Source: Neobacillus kokaensis (GTDB taxonomy: Bacteria > Bacillota > Bacilli > Bacillales > Cytobacillaceae). From it: a DNA stretch of 64,000 bases. Location: assembly GCF_014656545.1 (NCBI RefSeq), contig NZ_BNDS01000006.1, positions 172,461-236,460 of the forward strand. Direction: 5' to 3'. The translations under genes and the position numbers were made by a program. The notes beneath the pieces are model-generated. The model saw nothing but the letters and a program-made list of their open reading frames with translations, was not told the DNA's origin and searched no databases. Below, in pieces: positions 1-8,024 of the stretch; position 1 is the first letter of the stretch; every line of letters begins with the position of its first letter.

Positions 1-206
1 TAATGTTAAAACAGCAGTTAGCACCAGTACGTGACAAGCATCAGGAATCGGAAAGTCTCTCGTTAAGAAAAAATATGGAGAAATTAGAAAAAGCACTAAT
101 ATTGAATGCTATGGAGCAAACGGAAGGAAATATTAATCAAGCAGCGAAACTTCTGGAGATCCCCAGGCAGACGTTACAATACAAATTAAAAAAAATTTCT
201 ACGTAA
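1..206 (+). CDS. Sigma-54-dependent activator, C-terminal fragment
   Basis: This is the end of a gene that begins before the window; only about 67 residues are visible. They end in a Fis-type helix-turn-helix (INQAAKLLEIPRQTLQYKLK), the DNA-binding domain that closes RocR/AcoR-type enhancer-binding proteins, which open sigma-54 promoters. Fis-type ends occur almost only in such activators. About 90 bp downstream lies a canonical sigma-54 promoter in front of lysine 2,3-aminomutase, so this protein is very probably its activator (inference). The sensory and AAA+ domains are outside the window, so the inducer cannot be named. Confidence 0.8.
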   Translation, partial: MLKQQLAPVRDKHQESESLSLRKNMEKLEKALILNAMEQTEGNINQAAKLLEIPRQTLQYKLKKIST

Positions 207-207
207 G

Positions 208-233
208 GTGCTGAATTTTCGGCACTTTTTTTG
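208..233 (+). terminator. Terminator after the sigma-54 activator
   Basis: GTGCTGAA and TTCGGCAC form a stem of about 7 bp with one G-T pair, followed by a run of seven T. It separates the activator from the sigma-54 promoter of the next gene. Confidence 0.7.
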
Positions 234-257
234 TTCAGAATCAGATAAAAAGGGCTG

Positions 258-270
258 TTTCATTATGAAA
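258..270. promoter_or_regulatory. Palindrome, possible activator-binding site
   Basis: TTTCATTATGAAA is a perfect 13-base palindrome lying about 27 bp upstream of the -24 element. Enhancer-binding proteins bind palindromes upstream of sigma-54 promoters, although usually further away, so the role is only suggested. Confidence 0.3.
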
Positions 271-296
271 TCCGCTTTTAAAGCCGATTTTTTAAT

Positions 297-313
297 TTGG
301 CACGATTCTTGCA
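297..313 (+). promoter_or_regulatory. Sigma-54 (SigL) -24/-12 promoter of kamA
   Basis: TTGGCAC at 297-303 and TTGCA at 309-313 put GG and GC exactly ten bases apart, the invariant spacing of sigma-54 promoters. The match is essentially perfect. It lies 34 bp before the kamA start and just after a gene ending in a Fis-type helix-turn-helix, so promoter and activator support each other. Confidence 0.88.
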
Positions 314-346
314 TTATTAATTATTGAGGCAAGATAGGAGGAATGT

Positions 347-1771
347 ATGATGAAACAGTTTTTATATAAGCCGAAAAGGCATTGGAAGGAAATCGAGCTT
401 TGGAAAGATATAACCGATGAGCAATGGAATGATTGGTTATGGCAATTGACGAATACAATTCGTACATTAGAGGACTTAAAAAAGGTTATCAATCTAACAC
501 CCGATGAAGAAGAAGGCGTCAGAATTTCTACTAAGACAATCCCCTTAAATATTACACCATATTACGCTTCCTTAATGAATCCAGACGATCCGCGCTGCCC
601 GATTCGCATGCAATCAGTGCCGATTTCAAAAGAAATTTATAAAACAAAATATGATTTGGAAGATCCGTTGTATGAAGATGAAGATTCACCCACACCTGGG
701 TTAACGCACCGCTACCCGGACCGGGTTCTGTTTCTCGTAACAAATCAATGTTCCATGTATTGTCGGTACTGTACGAGGAGACGTTTTTCCGGTCAAATTG
801 GCATGGGGGTTCCGAAAAAACAGCTGGACGCCGCTATTTCTTATATACGTCAAACCCCGCAGGTGAGAGACGTATTAATTTCCGGGGGAGATGGGCTGCT
901 AATAAATGATAATATTTTAGAGTATATATTAAAGAATTTACGAGAAATTGACCATGTCGAAATTATTCGAATTGGCACAAGAGCACCAGTTGTATTCCCA
1001 CAAAGAATTACTGAGAACCTGTGTAATATATTAAAAAAATATCATCCAATCTGGTTAAATACTCATTTTAATACATCGATTGAAATTACGGAAGATTCGA
1101 AACGTGCCTGTGAAATGCTGGCAAATGCCGGTGTGCCGGTTGGCAACCAGTCTGTTATCCTAGCGGGTATCAATGACAGCGTGCCAATTATGAAAAAACT
1201 CATGCATGATCTAGTGAAAATTCGAGTCCGCCCATATTATATTTATCAATGTGACTTATCAGAGGGAATCGGTCATTTCCGTGCACCTGTCTCAAAAGGA
1301 CTGGAGATTATCGAGGGCTTGAGAGGCCATACAAGCGGCTATGCGGTTCCAACCTTTGTCGTCGATGCTCCAGGGGGCGGAGGGAAAATTGCGCTGCAGC
1401 CGAACTACCTTATCTCGCAAAGTCCGGAAAAGATTGTCCTCCGTAATTTTGAAGGGGTTATTACGTCGTATCCAGAGCCAGAAAATTATATTCCTGGACG
1501 GGCGGAAGGCTATTTTAAAGAAATTTATCCGGAAATGGATGAGAAAAAATCGCATAACGGGATTGCCGGAATTATGAATGATGAACACTTTAACCTTGTT
1601 CCTGATGGCTTAACGCGACTGAATCGAAGGCAATCATACAACCAAGATCCGCAGCATATGACGTTAAAGGATAAACGCGGTAAACGGGATGAATTAAAAG
1701 AAAAGAAATATCAAGCCGTAATCAAGAAAGAAACAAAAACCGAATCGACAGCTGATCGAGTAAAGGAATAG
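347..1771 (+). CDS. kamA: L-lysine 2,3-aminomutase (radical SAM, PLP)
   Basis: Converts L-lysine to L-beta-lysine, the first step of beta-lysine metabolism or lysine degradation. The 474 residues match the family length. The radical-SAM cluster CSMYCRYC gives Cys135, Cys139 and Cys142; the PLP lysine lies in PGGGGK at Lys347. AGGAGG at 336-341 serves ATG 347 or ATG 350. The gene sits behind a sigma-54 promoter and is followed after 13 bp by yokU. A sigma-54 catabolic promoter suggests induction by a lysine-related metabolite (inference). The beta-lysine acetyltransferase (ablB/yodP) often found next to it is absent here. Confidence 0.95.
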   Translation: MMKQFLYKPKRHWKEIELWKDITDEQWNDWLWQLTNTIRTLEDLKKVINLTPDEEEGVRISTKTIPLNITPYYASLMNPDDPRCPIRMQSVPISKEIYKTKYDLEDPLYEDEDSPTPGLTHRYPDRVLFLVTNQCSMYCRYCTRRRFSGQIGMGVPKKQLDAAISYIRQTPQVRDVLISGGDGLLINDNILEYILKNLREIDHVEIIRIGTRAPVVFPQRITENLCNILKKYHPIWLNTHFNTSIEITEDSKRACEMLANAGVPVGNQSVILAGINDSVPIMKKLMHDLVKIRVRPYYIYQCDLSEGIGHFRAPVSKGLEIIEGLRGHTSGYAVPTFVVDAPGGGGKIALQPNYLISQSPEKIVLRNFEGVITSYPEPENYIPGRAEGYFKEIYPEMDEKKSHNGIAGIMNDEHFNLVPDGLTRLNRRQSYNQDPQHMTLKDKRGKRDELKEKKYQAVIKKETKTESTADRVKE

Positions 1772-1784
1772 GGGGGCTGCATAC

Positions 1785-2069
1785 ATGAAAACAATATGCG
1801 AATGGTGCAGCAGTGAAAACGTTGAATGTATTGCCAGTTCCGTTTTTTGGGAACTTCCGGACGGCACGAGGGCAATCGAAATTACCGAAACACCAACCTA
1901 TTCCTGTCCCGATTGCTCCATGATTTACCAAAGCGAAGCAATCGTAAAGGAAATCGAAGATCAATTATTTCTAATCGACTGCAAACAAATTGGAAAAGTA
2001 ACTACTTTTCAGAAGCTCATGGAGATTCCAAGATTATTAAAACGAAACTATTTCGACTTTTCGTCTTAA
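1785..2069 (+). CDS. yokU: YokU family zinc-finger protein
   Basis: A 94-residue protein with two CxxC pairs (CEWC at 5-8, CPDC at 41-44) that should bind one zinc ion, as in the YgiT/MqsA-type zinc finger. The remainder matches YokU, a small Bacillus family usually encoded beside kamA. It follows kamA by 13 bp and shares its terminator, so the two are probably one operon. An antitoxin-like role has been suggested for the family from its fold only; no toxin partner is visible here. Confidence 0.75.
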   Translation: MKTICEWCSSENVECIASSVFWELPDGTRAIEITETPTYSCPDCSMIYQSEAIVKEIEDQLFLIDCKQIGKVTTFQKLMEIPRLLKRNYFDFSS

Positions 2070-2077
2070 ATAATTGA

Positions 2078-2135
2078 TGCCTGACACCATTGTGGATAAC
2101 TCAGTTATCCACAATGGTGTCAGGCACTCTTTTTT
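2078..2135 (+). terminator. 23-bp perfect inverted repeat, terminator of kamA-yokU
   Basis: Arms 2078-2100 and 2104-2126 are perfect inverted repeats of 23 bases around a 3-base loop, followed by CTC and six T. It can end the kamA-yokU transcript. The stem is much longer than the other terminators here and contains TGCCTGACACC, a motif I associate with dispersed repeats in Bacillus genomes, so it may be a repeat element used as a terminator. Confidence 0.75.
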
Positions 2136-2193
2136 CGCGGTATCCTTTATAGTATAATTGTAAAACGAGACTGGAAGAGAAGGGCGTTCGTAT

Positions 2194-2421
2194 ATGAGGA
2201 AATCTTTTTATCATTTTTTATTGAAGTTTCGACATCCGGCACCTAAGGATGCAATTAGTCGATTTGCTAATGATGCCTATTTGGATCATAGCTTTCCAAA
2301 GCATTCTGATGATTATTATGAAATTACAGCTTACCTTGAATTAAACGGACATTATTTAGAGTCGATGTCTATATTTGATGAAGCATGGCAGCAATATGTT
2401 AGTTCGGAAAATAATATTTGA
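2194..2421 (+). CDS. yozE: YozE family protein (UPF0346)
   Basis: A 75-residue acidic protein matching YozE of B. subtilis (about 74 residues), which folds as a small SAM-like helical bundle. Its function is unknown. A TATAAT-like -10 element lies about 40 bp upstream and a terminator follows directly, so it is probably monocistronic. Finding it between yokU and yodN agrees with the recalled B. subtilis gene order. Confidence 0.85.
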   Translation: MRKSFYHFLLKFRHPAPKDAISRFANDAYLDHSFPKHSDDYYEITAYLELNGHYLESMSIFDEAWQQYVSSENNI

Positions 2422-2432
2422 AAATATTCTTT

Positions 2433-2461
2433 ATCGCCTTTGACTTTGAGGCGATTTTTTC
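2433..2461 (+). terminator. Terminator of yozE
   Basis: ATCGCCT and AGGCGAT form a 7-bp stem around a 9-base loop, followed by seven T. Confidence 0.8.
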
Positions 2462-2553
2462 ATTTTATGATAGAAAAAGCGCGTTTGTTTTCCCCCTCGC
2501 ATATAATAATGTAATCAAAATTTACGGTTATTCATTTGAGGGGATGGGAGGAA

Positions 2554-3249
2554 ATGACACAACGAAAGAAACCAAAGTATAATATCGGTGATACTGTTGT
2601 CATTACGATTTACGGTACAGTTGGTAAAATAACAGATGTGAAGTGGCTTGATGGTAATTATGTATATGAAGTAAATAAAAGTCATGGGTTATTTATGGAA
2701 TCGTCCTTGGAATTGCTTTCAGAATATGAAGGAACTGTCATGGAGCAGGAGCATATAGATATTGAATATAAGTTTTTTATCGGTGATTTGGTTCAGGTAA
2801 GCGGCTACGGTGCTGATTTATTTAAAGTGGTCGGTTTTCGAACGGAGATTTGGCGTTATAAAGAGGATGCCTGGGAGGATGTCATATATGAACTCACCCG
2901 GATAAGCGATGGGGAATGGCTTGAGGCCGGAGAAGAAGAACTAACTCTTGTTGCTGATGCAGAAAGTGCCGATACGTTCATTCAAAAGCTAGGTCTTCTA
3001 TACTTAGTAAGTAGGCAAGATAAGATTTTAAAAAATCCATCTTTACAAAATATGTTAAGGAAAGCAGAGCTTGAAGAGATTACAAAGAAAAAAGAGAAAA
3101 AGGAGTTAATTGATCATCTTTTAGATATCTATAATGATTATCGGATTTTATACGAATTATTTCATGATGAAGAATATTATCAGGTTATGCGCGTGATACT
3201 GAGGAAATTGGAAAATATAGCTAGAGATGATGGGAAAAGCCATGTTTAG
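2554..3249 (+). CDS. yodN: YodN-like hypothetical protein
   Basis: A 231-residue soluble protein placed like B. subtilis yodN, between yozE and yozD; I assign it mainly by position and size. The N-terminal half contains two stretches of the form YNIGDTVVIT and FFIGDLVQV, each followed by short strands, suggesting two small beta-barrel (SH3-like) repeats. The C-terminal third is helical and charged (KKKEKKE). ATG 2554 is preferred over the in-frame TTG at 2536 because purine-rich GAGGGG/GGGAGG sequences precede it. No function is known. Confidence 0.65.
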   Translation: MTQRKKPKYNIGDTVVITIYGTVGKITDVKWLDGNYVYEVNKSHGLFMESSLELLSEYEGTVMEQEHIDIEYKFFIGDLVQVSGYGADLFKVVGFRTEIWRYKEDAWEDVIYELTRISDGEWLEAGEEELTLVADAESADTFIQKLGLLYLVSRQDKILKNPSLQNMLRKAELEEITKKKEKKELIDHLLDIYNDYRILYELFHDEEYYQVMRVILRKLENIARDDGKSHV

Positions 3250-3250
3250 C

Positions 3251-3418
3251 TCACCATCTAGCAATTTCAAACAATAAATAAAGGACAAAAGGTATTCCTG
3301 CCCATTTAATCAAAGAAAACATTGTGTCAGTGATTTTTGCAAATAGGCTTAAAGTAATACCATCCTCTTGATTAACATCATTTATCCAAAGCTCCAGCTT
3401 TGATTGTAAATTAGACAT
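3251..3418 (-). CDS. Small single-pass membrane protein, unknown
   Basis: A 55-residue ORF on the minus strand beginning MSNLQSKLELW and ending in a hydrophobic segment (about residues 33-51, AGIPFVLYLLF). GGTGGTT precedes the ATG. It converges on yodN with one base between the stop codons. The amphipathic start and single helix suggest a membrane peptide. I do not recognise the family. Confidence 0.55.
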   Translation of the reverse strand: MSNLQSKLELWINDVNQEDGITLSLFAKITDTMFSLIKWAGIPFVLYLLFEIARW

Positions 3419-3596
3419 GTAACCACCCCGGTAATTTTCTTTACAACCATCCTATGCTCGTCCTAATAAAAAATGACTGAAGAACATCAAAAAATCAATG
3501 AACCCATAAAATTCCAAGTGATTAACAATCAGCTAAAGTTTCCTTGCATGAAAAGACATTGATGCTCATACATTCTGTAAAAAGGGGGTCGATGGT

Positions 3597-3770
3597 TTGA
3601 GAGAAATCGAAGTATTTATCGATACAGAAGAAATTGCTGAATTCTTCTTCCATGAACTTGTTAAAAGGGGATATGTACCGAGTGAAGAAGAATTGGAAGA
3701 AATCGCTGACATTACCTTTGAATATTTAATTGAAAAAAGTATCATCGATGAAGAGGTGGAGGAGGAATAG
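3597..3770 (+). CDS. yozD: YozD family protein
   Basis: A 57-residue, strongly acidic protein (REIEVFIDTEEIAEFFFHEL...) matching B. subtilis YozD. The start is TTG 3597, eight bases after AAAGGGGG; no in-frame ATG exists upstream. The function is unknown. It stands between yodN and spo0M with its own terminator. Confidence 0.75.
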   Translation: MREIEVFIDTEEIAEFFFHELVKRGYVPSEEELEEIADITFEYLIEKSIIDEEVEEE

Positions 3771-3823
3771 AAATCATATCTAATAACTGCCAAATTTCCT
3801 CATCAAATATAGATTACTTAAAA

Positions 3824-3849
3824 CGAGCATCATACATGCTCGCTTTTTG
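3824..3849 (+). terminator. Terminator of yozD
   Basis: CGAGCAT and ATGCTCG form a 7-bp stem with a 5-base loop, followed by C and five T. Confidence 0.8.
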
Positions 3850-3892
3850 TTTGCTTTCATTCTATAAGTCTTAAATAAATTTTTAAATAAAA

Positions 3893-3919
3893 CGAAACTA
3901 TTTATTTAAAAAATCCGTA
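3893..3919 (+). promoter_or_regulatory. Sigma-W-type promoter of spo0M
   Basis: CGAAAC at 3893-3898 and CGTA at 3916-3919 are 17 bases apart, close to the ECF sigma-W consensus TGAAAC-N16/17-CGTA. spo0M is a known member of the B. subtilis sigma-W regulon, which supports the reading. Confidence 0.65.
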
Positions 3920-3951
3920 TATACCGATGATGTTAAAAAAGGGGGAGTTAT

Positions 3952-4722
3952 ATGTCATTCTTTAATAAGGTCTTTGCTAGTGTTGGAATAGGTGCTGCTG
4001 AGGTTGATACCAAGCTTGAAAAAGATACGTATATGCCTGGTGAAACAGTCAACGGTGTCGTCGATATAAGAGGCGGAAAAATAGATCAGCAGATTGATGA
4101 AATCTATTTGTCTCTAAATACGACGTATTTACGTGAATCAGATGATCGAAAGTATTCAGTAAACGCAACAATTGAACGGTTTAGGCTTACAACTCCATTT
4201 ATGATTAGAAAAAATGAACGAAGGGAAATTCCGTTCACTTTTCAGCTTCCATACGACACGCCGCTGTCAATCGGCAGATCAAAAATATGGGTAACAACTG
4301 GTCTAGATATTAAAGGCGGTGTAGATCCAAGCGACAAAGATTATATAAAAGTGGTTCCTAATCCACTAATGACTGCTGTCTTTCATGCTGTTGACCATCT
4401 CGGCTTTAGAATTAGAGAAGCGGATTGTGAAGAGGTTCCAAGGCGATTAAGAGGGCGTCTGCCATTTGTACAGGAATTTGAGTTTGTACCTGTATCGGGA
4501 CCGTTTCGTGGAAGATTAGATGAGCTTGAAGTAGTTTTCTTTCCATCTAGTAATGGCGGACTTGAGATTATGTTCCAGGTAGACCGCAAAGCCCGAGGTC
4601 TTGCCGGTTTGTTCTCAGAGGCGTTGGGAACAGATGAAACACATGTAAGATTAACGGTTTCCGATTCGGATATTCCATATTTACAGCAAAAAATCCAAAC
4701 GGTCATTCAACGGTATTCATAA
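3952..4722 (+). CDS. spo0M: Sporulation-control protein Spo0M
   Basis: A 256-residue cytoplasmic protein with the arrestin-like N-terminal half typical of Spo0M (GAAEVDTKLEKDTYMPGETV...). Length and sequence match B. subtilis Spo0M (258 residues), which affects early sporulation and cell division. GGGGGAG precedes the ATG. A sigma-W-type promoter lies 33 bp upstream, linking expression to envelope stress. It is a single-gene unit here. Confidence 0.92.
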   Translation: MSFFNKVFASVGIGAAEVDTKLEKDTYMPGETVNGVVDIRGGKIDQQIDEIYLSLNTTYLRESDDRKYSVNATIERFRLTTPFMIRKNERREIPFTFQLPYDTPLSIGRSKIWVTTGLDIKGGVDPSDKDYIKVVPNPLMTAVFHAVDHLGFRIREADCEEVPRRLRGRLPFVQEFEFVPVSGPFRGRLDELEVVFFPSSNGGLEIMFQVDRKARGLAGLFSEALGTDETHVRLTVSDSDIPYLQQKIQTVIQRYS

Positions 4723-4850
4723 CAATAAATATGCTATAAATTGCAAAAAATCAAATAATTCGACAAAAATAGTGTCATTTCTTTGAAGGATTTGACGATG
4801 TCCATCTCTAATTAATAGGAAAGACGAATAATTCTATTAATTGGAGGGAT

Positions 4851-5162
4851 ATGATGATCAGGGCTATAACGAAAAGAGGCAGCTTGCAATATGACGTGAC
4901 GATATTTCAAACACCGAAACAGCGTGAGAAAAAGGGTCATCAACAAGTCTATCGGATAAATATCCCGGCTGACAGCCGTGAGCATTGTCTGCAAGAGACC
5001 TTTAGCACCTTTAATGTAACTGATAGAATCCCCGCCAATTATAAGGGGCGGTTTGTATCTACAGGCGACATTGTATTAATTGATGAAGGCCGCGGGGGCC
5101 AGCACTATTATCAATTAAAACCTGGTGGATGGGTGCCGATTAACCGAATCACATTGCTCTGA
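4851..5162 (+). CDS. yodL: YodL domain protein, MreB-linked cell-shape factor
   Basis: A 103-residue protein matching YodL of B. subtilis in length and in its C-terminal half (GRFVSTGDIVLIDEGRGG). In B. subtilis YodL is made at sporulation and, when over-produced, disturbs cell-width control through MreB. GGAGGG at 4843-4848 fits ATG 4854 (102 residues) better than ATG 4851; both are possible. It lies between spo0M and deoD, in line with the B. subtilis order. Confidence 0.8.
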   Translation: MMIRAITKRGSLQYDVTIFQTPKQREKKGHQQVYRINIPADSREHCLQETFSTFNVTDRIPANYKGRFVSTGDIVLIDEGRGGQHYYQLKPGGWVPINRITLL

Positions 5163-5174
5163 AGCGTAAATATA

Positions 5175-5205
5175 AAACCTAAGGAACATTCCTTAGGTTT
5201 ATTTA
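5175..5205. terminator. Hairpin between yodL and the minus-strand small gene
   Basis: AAACCTAAGGAA and TTCCTTAGGTTT form a 12-bp perfect inverted repeat between converging genes. The T tract is short and interrupted, so it probably serves both directions weakly. Confidence 0.6.
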
Positions 5206-5225
5206 TTGTTGAATAACAAAATGAA

Positions 5226-5354
5226 TTATCTTTTGCGACCGCCAGTTGCTTGATGCTCTTTGGCATGTGCTTCATGTTCTGCAACAATCGCTTCAGCAGG
5301 AATATGATTATTTTTTTTAGGTGAATTTATTCGTGCACGATGTTTTTTACCCAT
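5226..5354 (-). CDS. Small basic protein, unknown
   Basis: A 42-residue ORF (MGKKHRARINSP... ending in TGGRKR), rich in Lys, Arg and His at both ends with an acidic, Ala/His-rich middle. GGGAGGAA at 5361-5368 fits ATG 5354 better than the in-frame ATG at 5360. The composition resembles small DNA-binding or spore-core peptides of Bacillus, but I cannot name the family. Confidence 0.55.
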   Translation of the reverse strand: MGKKHRARINSPKKNNHIPAEAIVAEHEAHAKEHQATGGRKR

Positions 5355-5529
5355 ATCCATTTCCTCCCGTTACATTGTCAAGGGACAATGTTGATGATTG
5401 TAAATCATAATTAGCTTTCCACAATTTAAAAATTTCATGTCTTTTCTTGATAAGGTTTTTCATTGAAAAATGTTTATGTTATATTGACTATGGTACAAAA
5501 TGATTACAAAAAGTTTGGAGGAATATTTT

Positions 5530-6234
5530 ATGAGTATACATATTAATGCAAAAGAAAATGAAATCGCTGAAACGGTTTTACTACCCGGTGATCCGCTTCG
5601 AGCAAAATATATTGCTGAAACATTTTTAGATGGGGCAGTTTGTTATAACGAAGTTCGTAATATGTTTGGTTTCACTGGTACATACAAAGGAAAAAGAATT
5701 TCCGTTCAAGGAACGGGTATGGGTGTCCCTTCCATTTCTATCTATATCCATGAATTAATGCAAAGCTATAATGCTCAAAAATTAATTCGCGTCGGTACAT
5801 GCGGCGCCATCCAAAAGGATGTCAAGGTACGTGATGTTATTTTGGCAATGAGCAGCTCATCTGACTCAAATATAAATCGCCTTACCTTTGGGCATGTTGA
5901 CTATGCTCCTACAGCGAACTTTGATCTTCTAAAGAAGGCTTATGATGCAGGGATTGAAAAAGGTCTTAATTTAAGAGTAGGAAGTGTATTCACAGCTGAT
6001 TCCTTCTACAATGATAATGAAGATCTAGAAAAATTAGCAAGATACCAAATTCTCGCACTGGAAATGGAGACAACGGCGCTATATACATTAGCTGCAAAAT
6101 TTGGCCGCAAAGCCCTGTCTGTTCTTACTGTCAGTGACCATATCTTAACAGGCGAGGTAACATCAGCTGAGGAAAGGCAATTAACTTTTAATGATATGAT
6201 TGAAGTTGCCTTAGAGGCAGCCATTAAGGAATAA
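5530..6234 (+). CDS. deoD: Purine nucleoside phosphorylase, DeoD type
   Basis: Cleaves purine (deoxy)nucleosides with phosphate to base and (deoxy)ribose-1-phosphate in purine salvage. The 234 residues fit the hexameric DeoD/PNP-II family: [13 protein letters not shown] binds phosphate, GTCGAI is conserved and [10 protein letters not shown] contains the ribose-binding Met-Glu. ATG 5530 is the start because GGAGG (5517-5521) lies eight bases before it; an upstream in-frame ATG at 5500 has no such site. It has its own terminator. Confidence 0.95.
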   Translation: MSIHINAKENEIAETVLLPGDPLRAKYIAETFLDGAVCYNEVRNMFGFTGTYKGKRISVQGTGMGVPSISIYIHELMQSYNAQKLIRVGTCGAIQKDVKVRDVILAMSSSSDSNINRLTFGHVDYAPTANFDLLKKAYDAGIEKGLNLRVGSVFTADSFYNDNEDLEKLARYQILALEMETTALYTLAAKFGRKALSVLTVSDHILTGEVTSAEERQLTFNDMIEVALEAAIKE

Positions 6235-6244
6235 TTTTAAGCTT

Positions 6245-6277
6245 ACCTCTTCCTTAGGAAGGGGTTTTTGTTTTTTT
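6245..6277 (+). terminator. Terminator of deoD
   Basis: ACCTCTTCC and GGAAGGGGT form a 9-bp stem with a 3-base loop and one G-T pair, followed by a T-rich tract. Confidence 0.8.
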
Positions 6278-6389
6278 AGCTTTCATTAACTTTTCTTTGT
6301 TATTTTTATAAAAAAGATGTTATTCTAAACATTAAGGGTTCTTTTATGGTACAAACTCATTATCCTTGGAAGTTTTATTTTGATGGTTT

Positions 6390-7883
6390 ATGAAAGTGGT
6401 GAAGGCTTTGGAAGAAGAGAAAATGGAAAATGAAAAAGTTGAAGAGCATACTGTTGAAAATAAATCAGGTTATATTCGCCTGAAAAAATTCCACTTTATT
6501 ATGCTGCTGTTTTTAATTGTTTTTTTATCTGCAGGGATAACGGCAGTAGCCCTTTCATTTGGAGATGAAAAGGTAGTAACTGTTGGAAACGAACGTTCAG
6601 AATTTAATAAACTGTATGATACCTTTGATACCTTAAAAGGAAAGTATTATACAAAAACGAATGATCAAAAACTGATTAATGGTGCGATTAACGGTATGGT
6701 TGAGGCATTAGATGATCCGTATTCCGATTATATGACGAAGGAAGAGGCAAAGAGTTTTCATAGTACAATATCTTCTTCATTTGAAGGAATTGGAGCAGAA
6801 ATACAAGAAAAAGATGGACACATTGTAATTGTTTCACCGATTAAAGGTTCTCCTGCAGAAAAGGCAGGTTTAAAGCCTAATGATATTGTTCTTTCTGTCG
6901 ATGGAAAAAGCCTTCAAGGTAAGAGCTCTACGCAAGCGGTAATGATGATCCGCGGTAAAAAAGGCACTAAGGTGGAATTGTCCATTAAACGGCCTGGTAC
7001 TGAAAATCCAATAACTGTGCCTATTGTGCGGGATGAGATACCAATTGAAACTGTTTATGGTGAAATGGTTGACGACAAAATCGCTAAAGTTCAAATTACC
7101 AGCTTCTCCACAAACACATCGAAGGAACTTGTTACAACTTTAAATGATTTACAGAAAAAAGGAATGAAAGGTCTCGTACTGGATTTAAGGCAGAATCCCG
7201 GCGGTTTATTAGATCAAGCTGTCAGCATTTCCAGTATGTTCGTTCCGAAAGGGAAAGTAATTGTAAAAGAAGAAGACCGTGATGGGAAAATTACCGAAAT
7301 CCCTTCACAAAATGCAGGAAATCCTAACTTGCCTTTAATTGTATTGATTGATAAGGGAAGTGCCAGTGCATCAGAAATTCTGGCTGCTGCCGTTAAAGAA
7401 TCAGCTGGAATACCGCTGGTGGGGGAAAAGTCATTTGGTAAAGGCACTGTTCAAACGACTACAGATTTTAAAGATGGTTCTAATATTAAATATACAATTG
7501 CAAAGTGGCTGACACCGGACGGCAATTGGATTCATAAAAAAGGAATCGAACCAGATGTTTCAGTAGCATTGCCAGATTATGCAACGCTGTCAATAATTGA
7601 CCCGGAAAAGGCATTATCCAAGTCTACTGCTTCAACTGAGGTTCAGACTGCTCAAAAGATGTTGAAGGCAATTGGCTACAATCCTGGTCGTGTCGATGGG
7701 TTCTTTGATGAAAAAACAAAAGAGGCCGTAATTGCTTTCCAAAAAGCGAATAAACTAAAGGCTGACGGAGTGGTCAAGGGTGACACCACAATTAAGCTGA
7801 TGGGGCTTTTAAGAGAAAAAATTGAAAAAAATGATACCCAGCTCAAAAAGGCTGTTGAAGTATTAAAGGAAAGAATGAAATAA
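6390..7883 (+). CDS. ctpA: Carboxy-terminal processing protease CtpA (S41)
   Basis: A membrane-anchored S41 serine protease of 497 residues. In order: a charged N-terminal tail, one transmembrane helix (about 36-56), a PDZ domain (about 125-200), the S41 core, and a C-terminal peptidoglycan-binding repeat (about 415-475). GSASASEIL and SFGKGTVQ give the likely Ser326, Lys351 and Gln355 triad, spaced 25 and 4 as in CtpB and Prc. It acts outside the membrane on envelope proteins. CtpA rather than the sporulation paralogue CtpB is chosen from the neighbouring deoD. The start is uncertain, since no strong ribosome-binding site precedes ATG 6390. Confidence 0.88.
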   Translation: MKVVKALEEEKMENEKVEEHTVENKSGYIRLKKFHFIMLLFLIVFLSAGITAVALSFGDEKVVTVGNERSEFNKLYDTFDTLKGKYYTKTNDQKLINGAINGMVEALDDPYSDYMTKEEAKSFHSTISSSFEGIGAEIQEKDGHIVIVSPIKGSPAEKAGLKPNDIVLSVDGKSLQGKSSTQAVMMIRGKKGTKVELSIKRPGTENPITVPIVRDEIPIETVYGEMVDDKIAKVQITSFSTNTSKELVTTLNDLQKKGMKGLVLDLRQNPGGLLDQAVSISSMFVPKGKVIVKEEDRDGKITEIPSQNAGNPNLPLIVLIDKGSASASEILAAAVKESAGIPLVGEKSFGKGTVQTTTDFKDGSNIKYTIAKWLTPDGNWIHKKGIEPDVSVALPDYATLSIIDPEKALSKSTASTEVQTAQKMLKAIGYNPGRVDGFFDEKTKEAVIAFQKANKLKADGVVKGDTTIKLMGLLREKIEKNDTQLKKAVEVLKERMK

Positions 7884-7912
7884 CCTTTTGTAAAAAAGAA
7901 TCGTATTGGCTA

Positions 7913-7944
7913 AAAGCGGATCATATGCATCCGCTTTTTGTTTT
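7913..7944 (+). terminator. Terminator of ctpA
   Basis: AAAGCGGAT and ATCCGCTTT form a 9-bp stem with a 7-base loop, then a T tract. Confidence 0.85.
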
Positions 7945-8024
7945 AATCTCATTAAAATAATGAATGATATTTTCTTGTTCAGGCAATTCTTTAAATGTGA
8001 GGTTATTAATAAAGGAGGAAGTCG

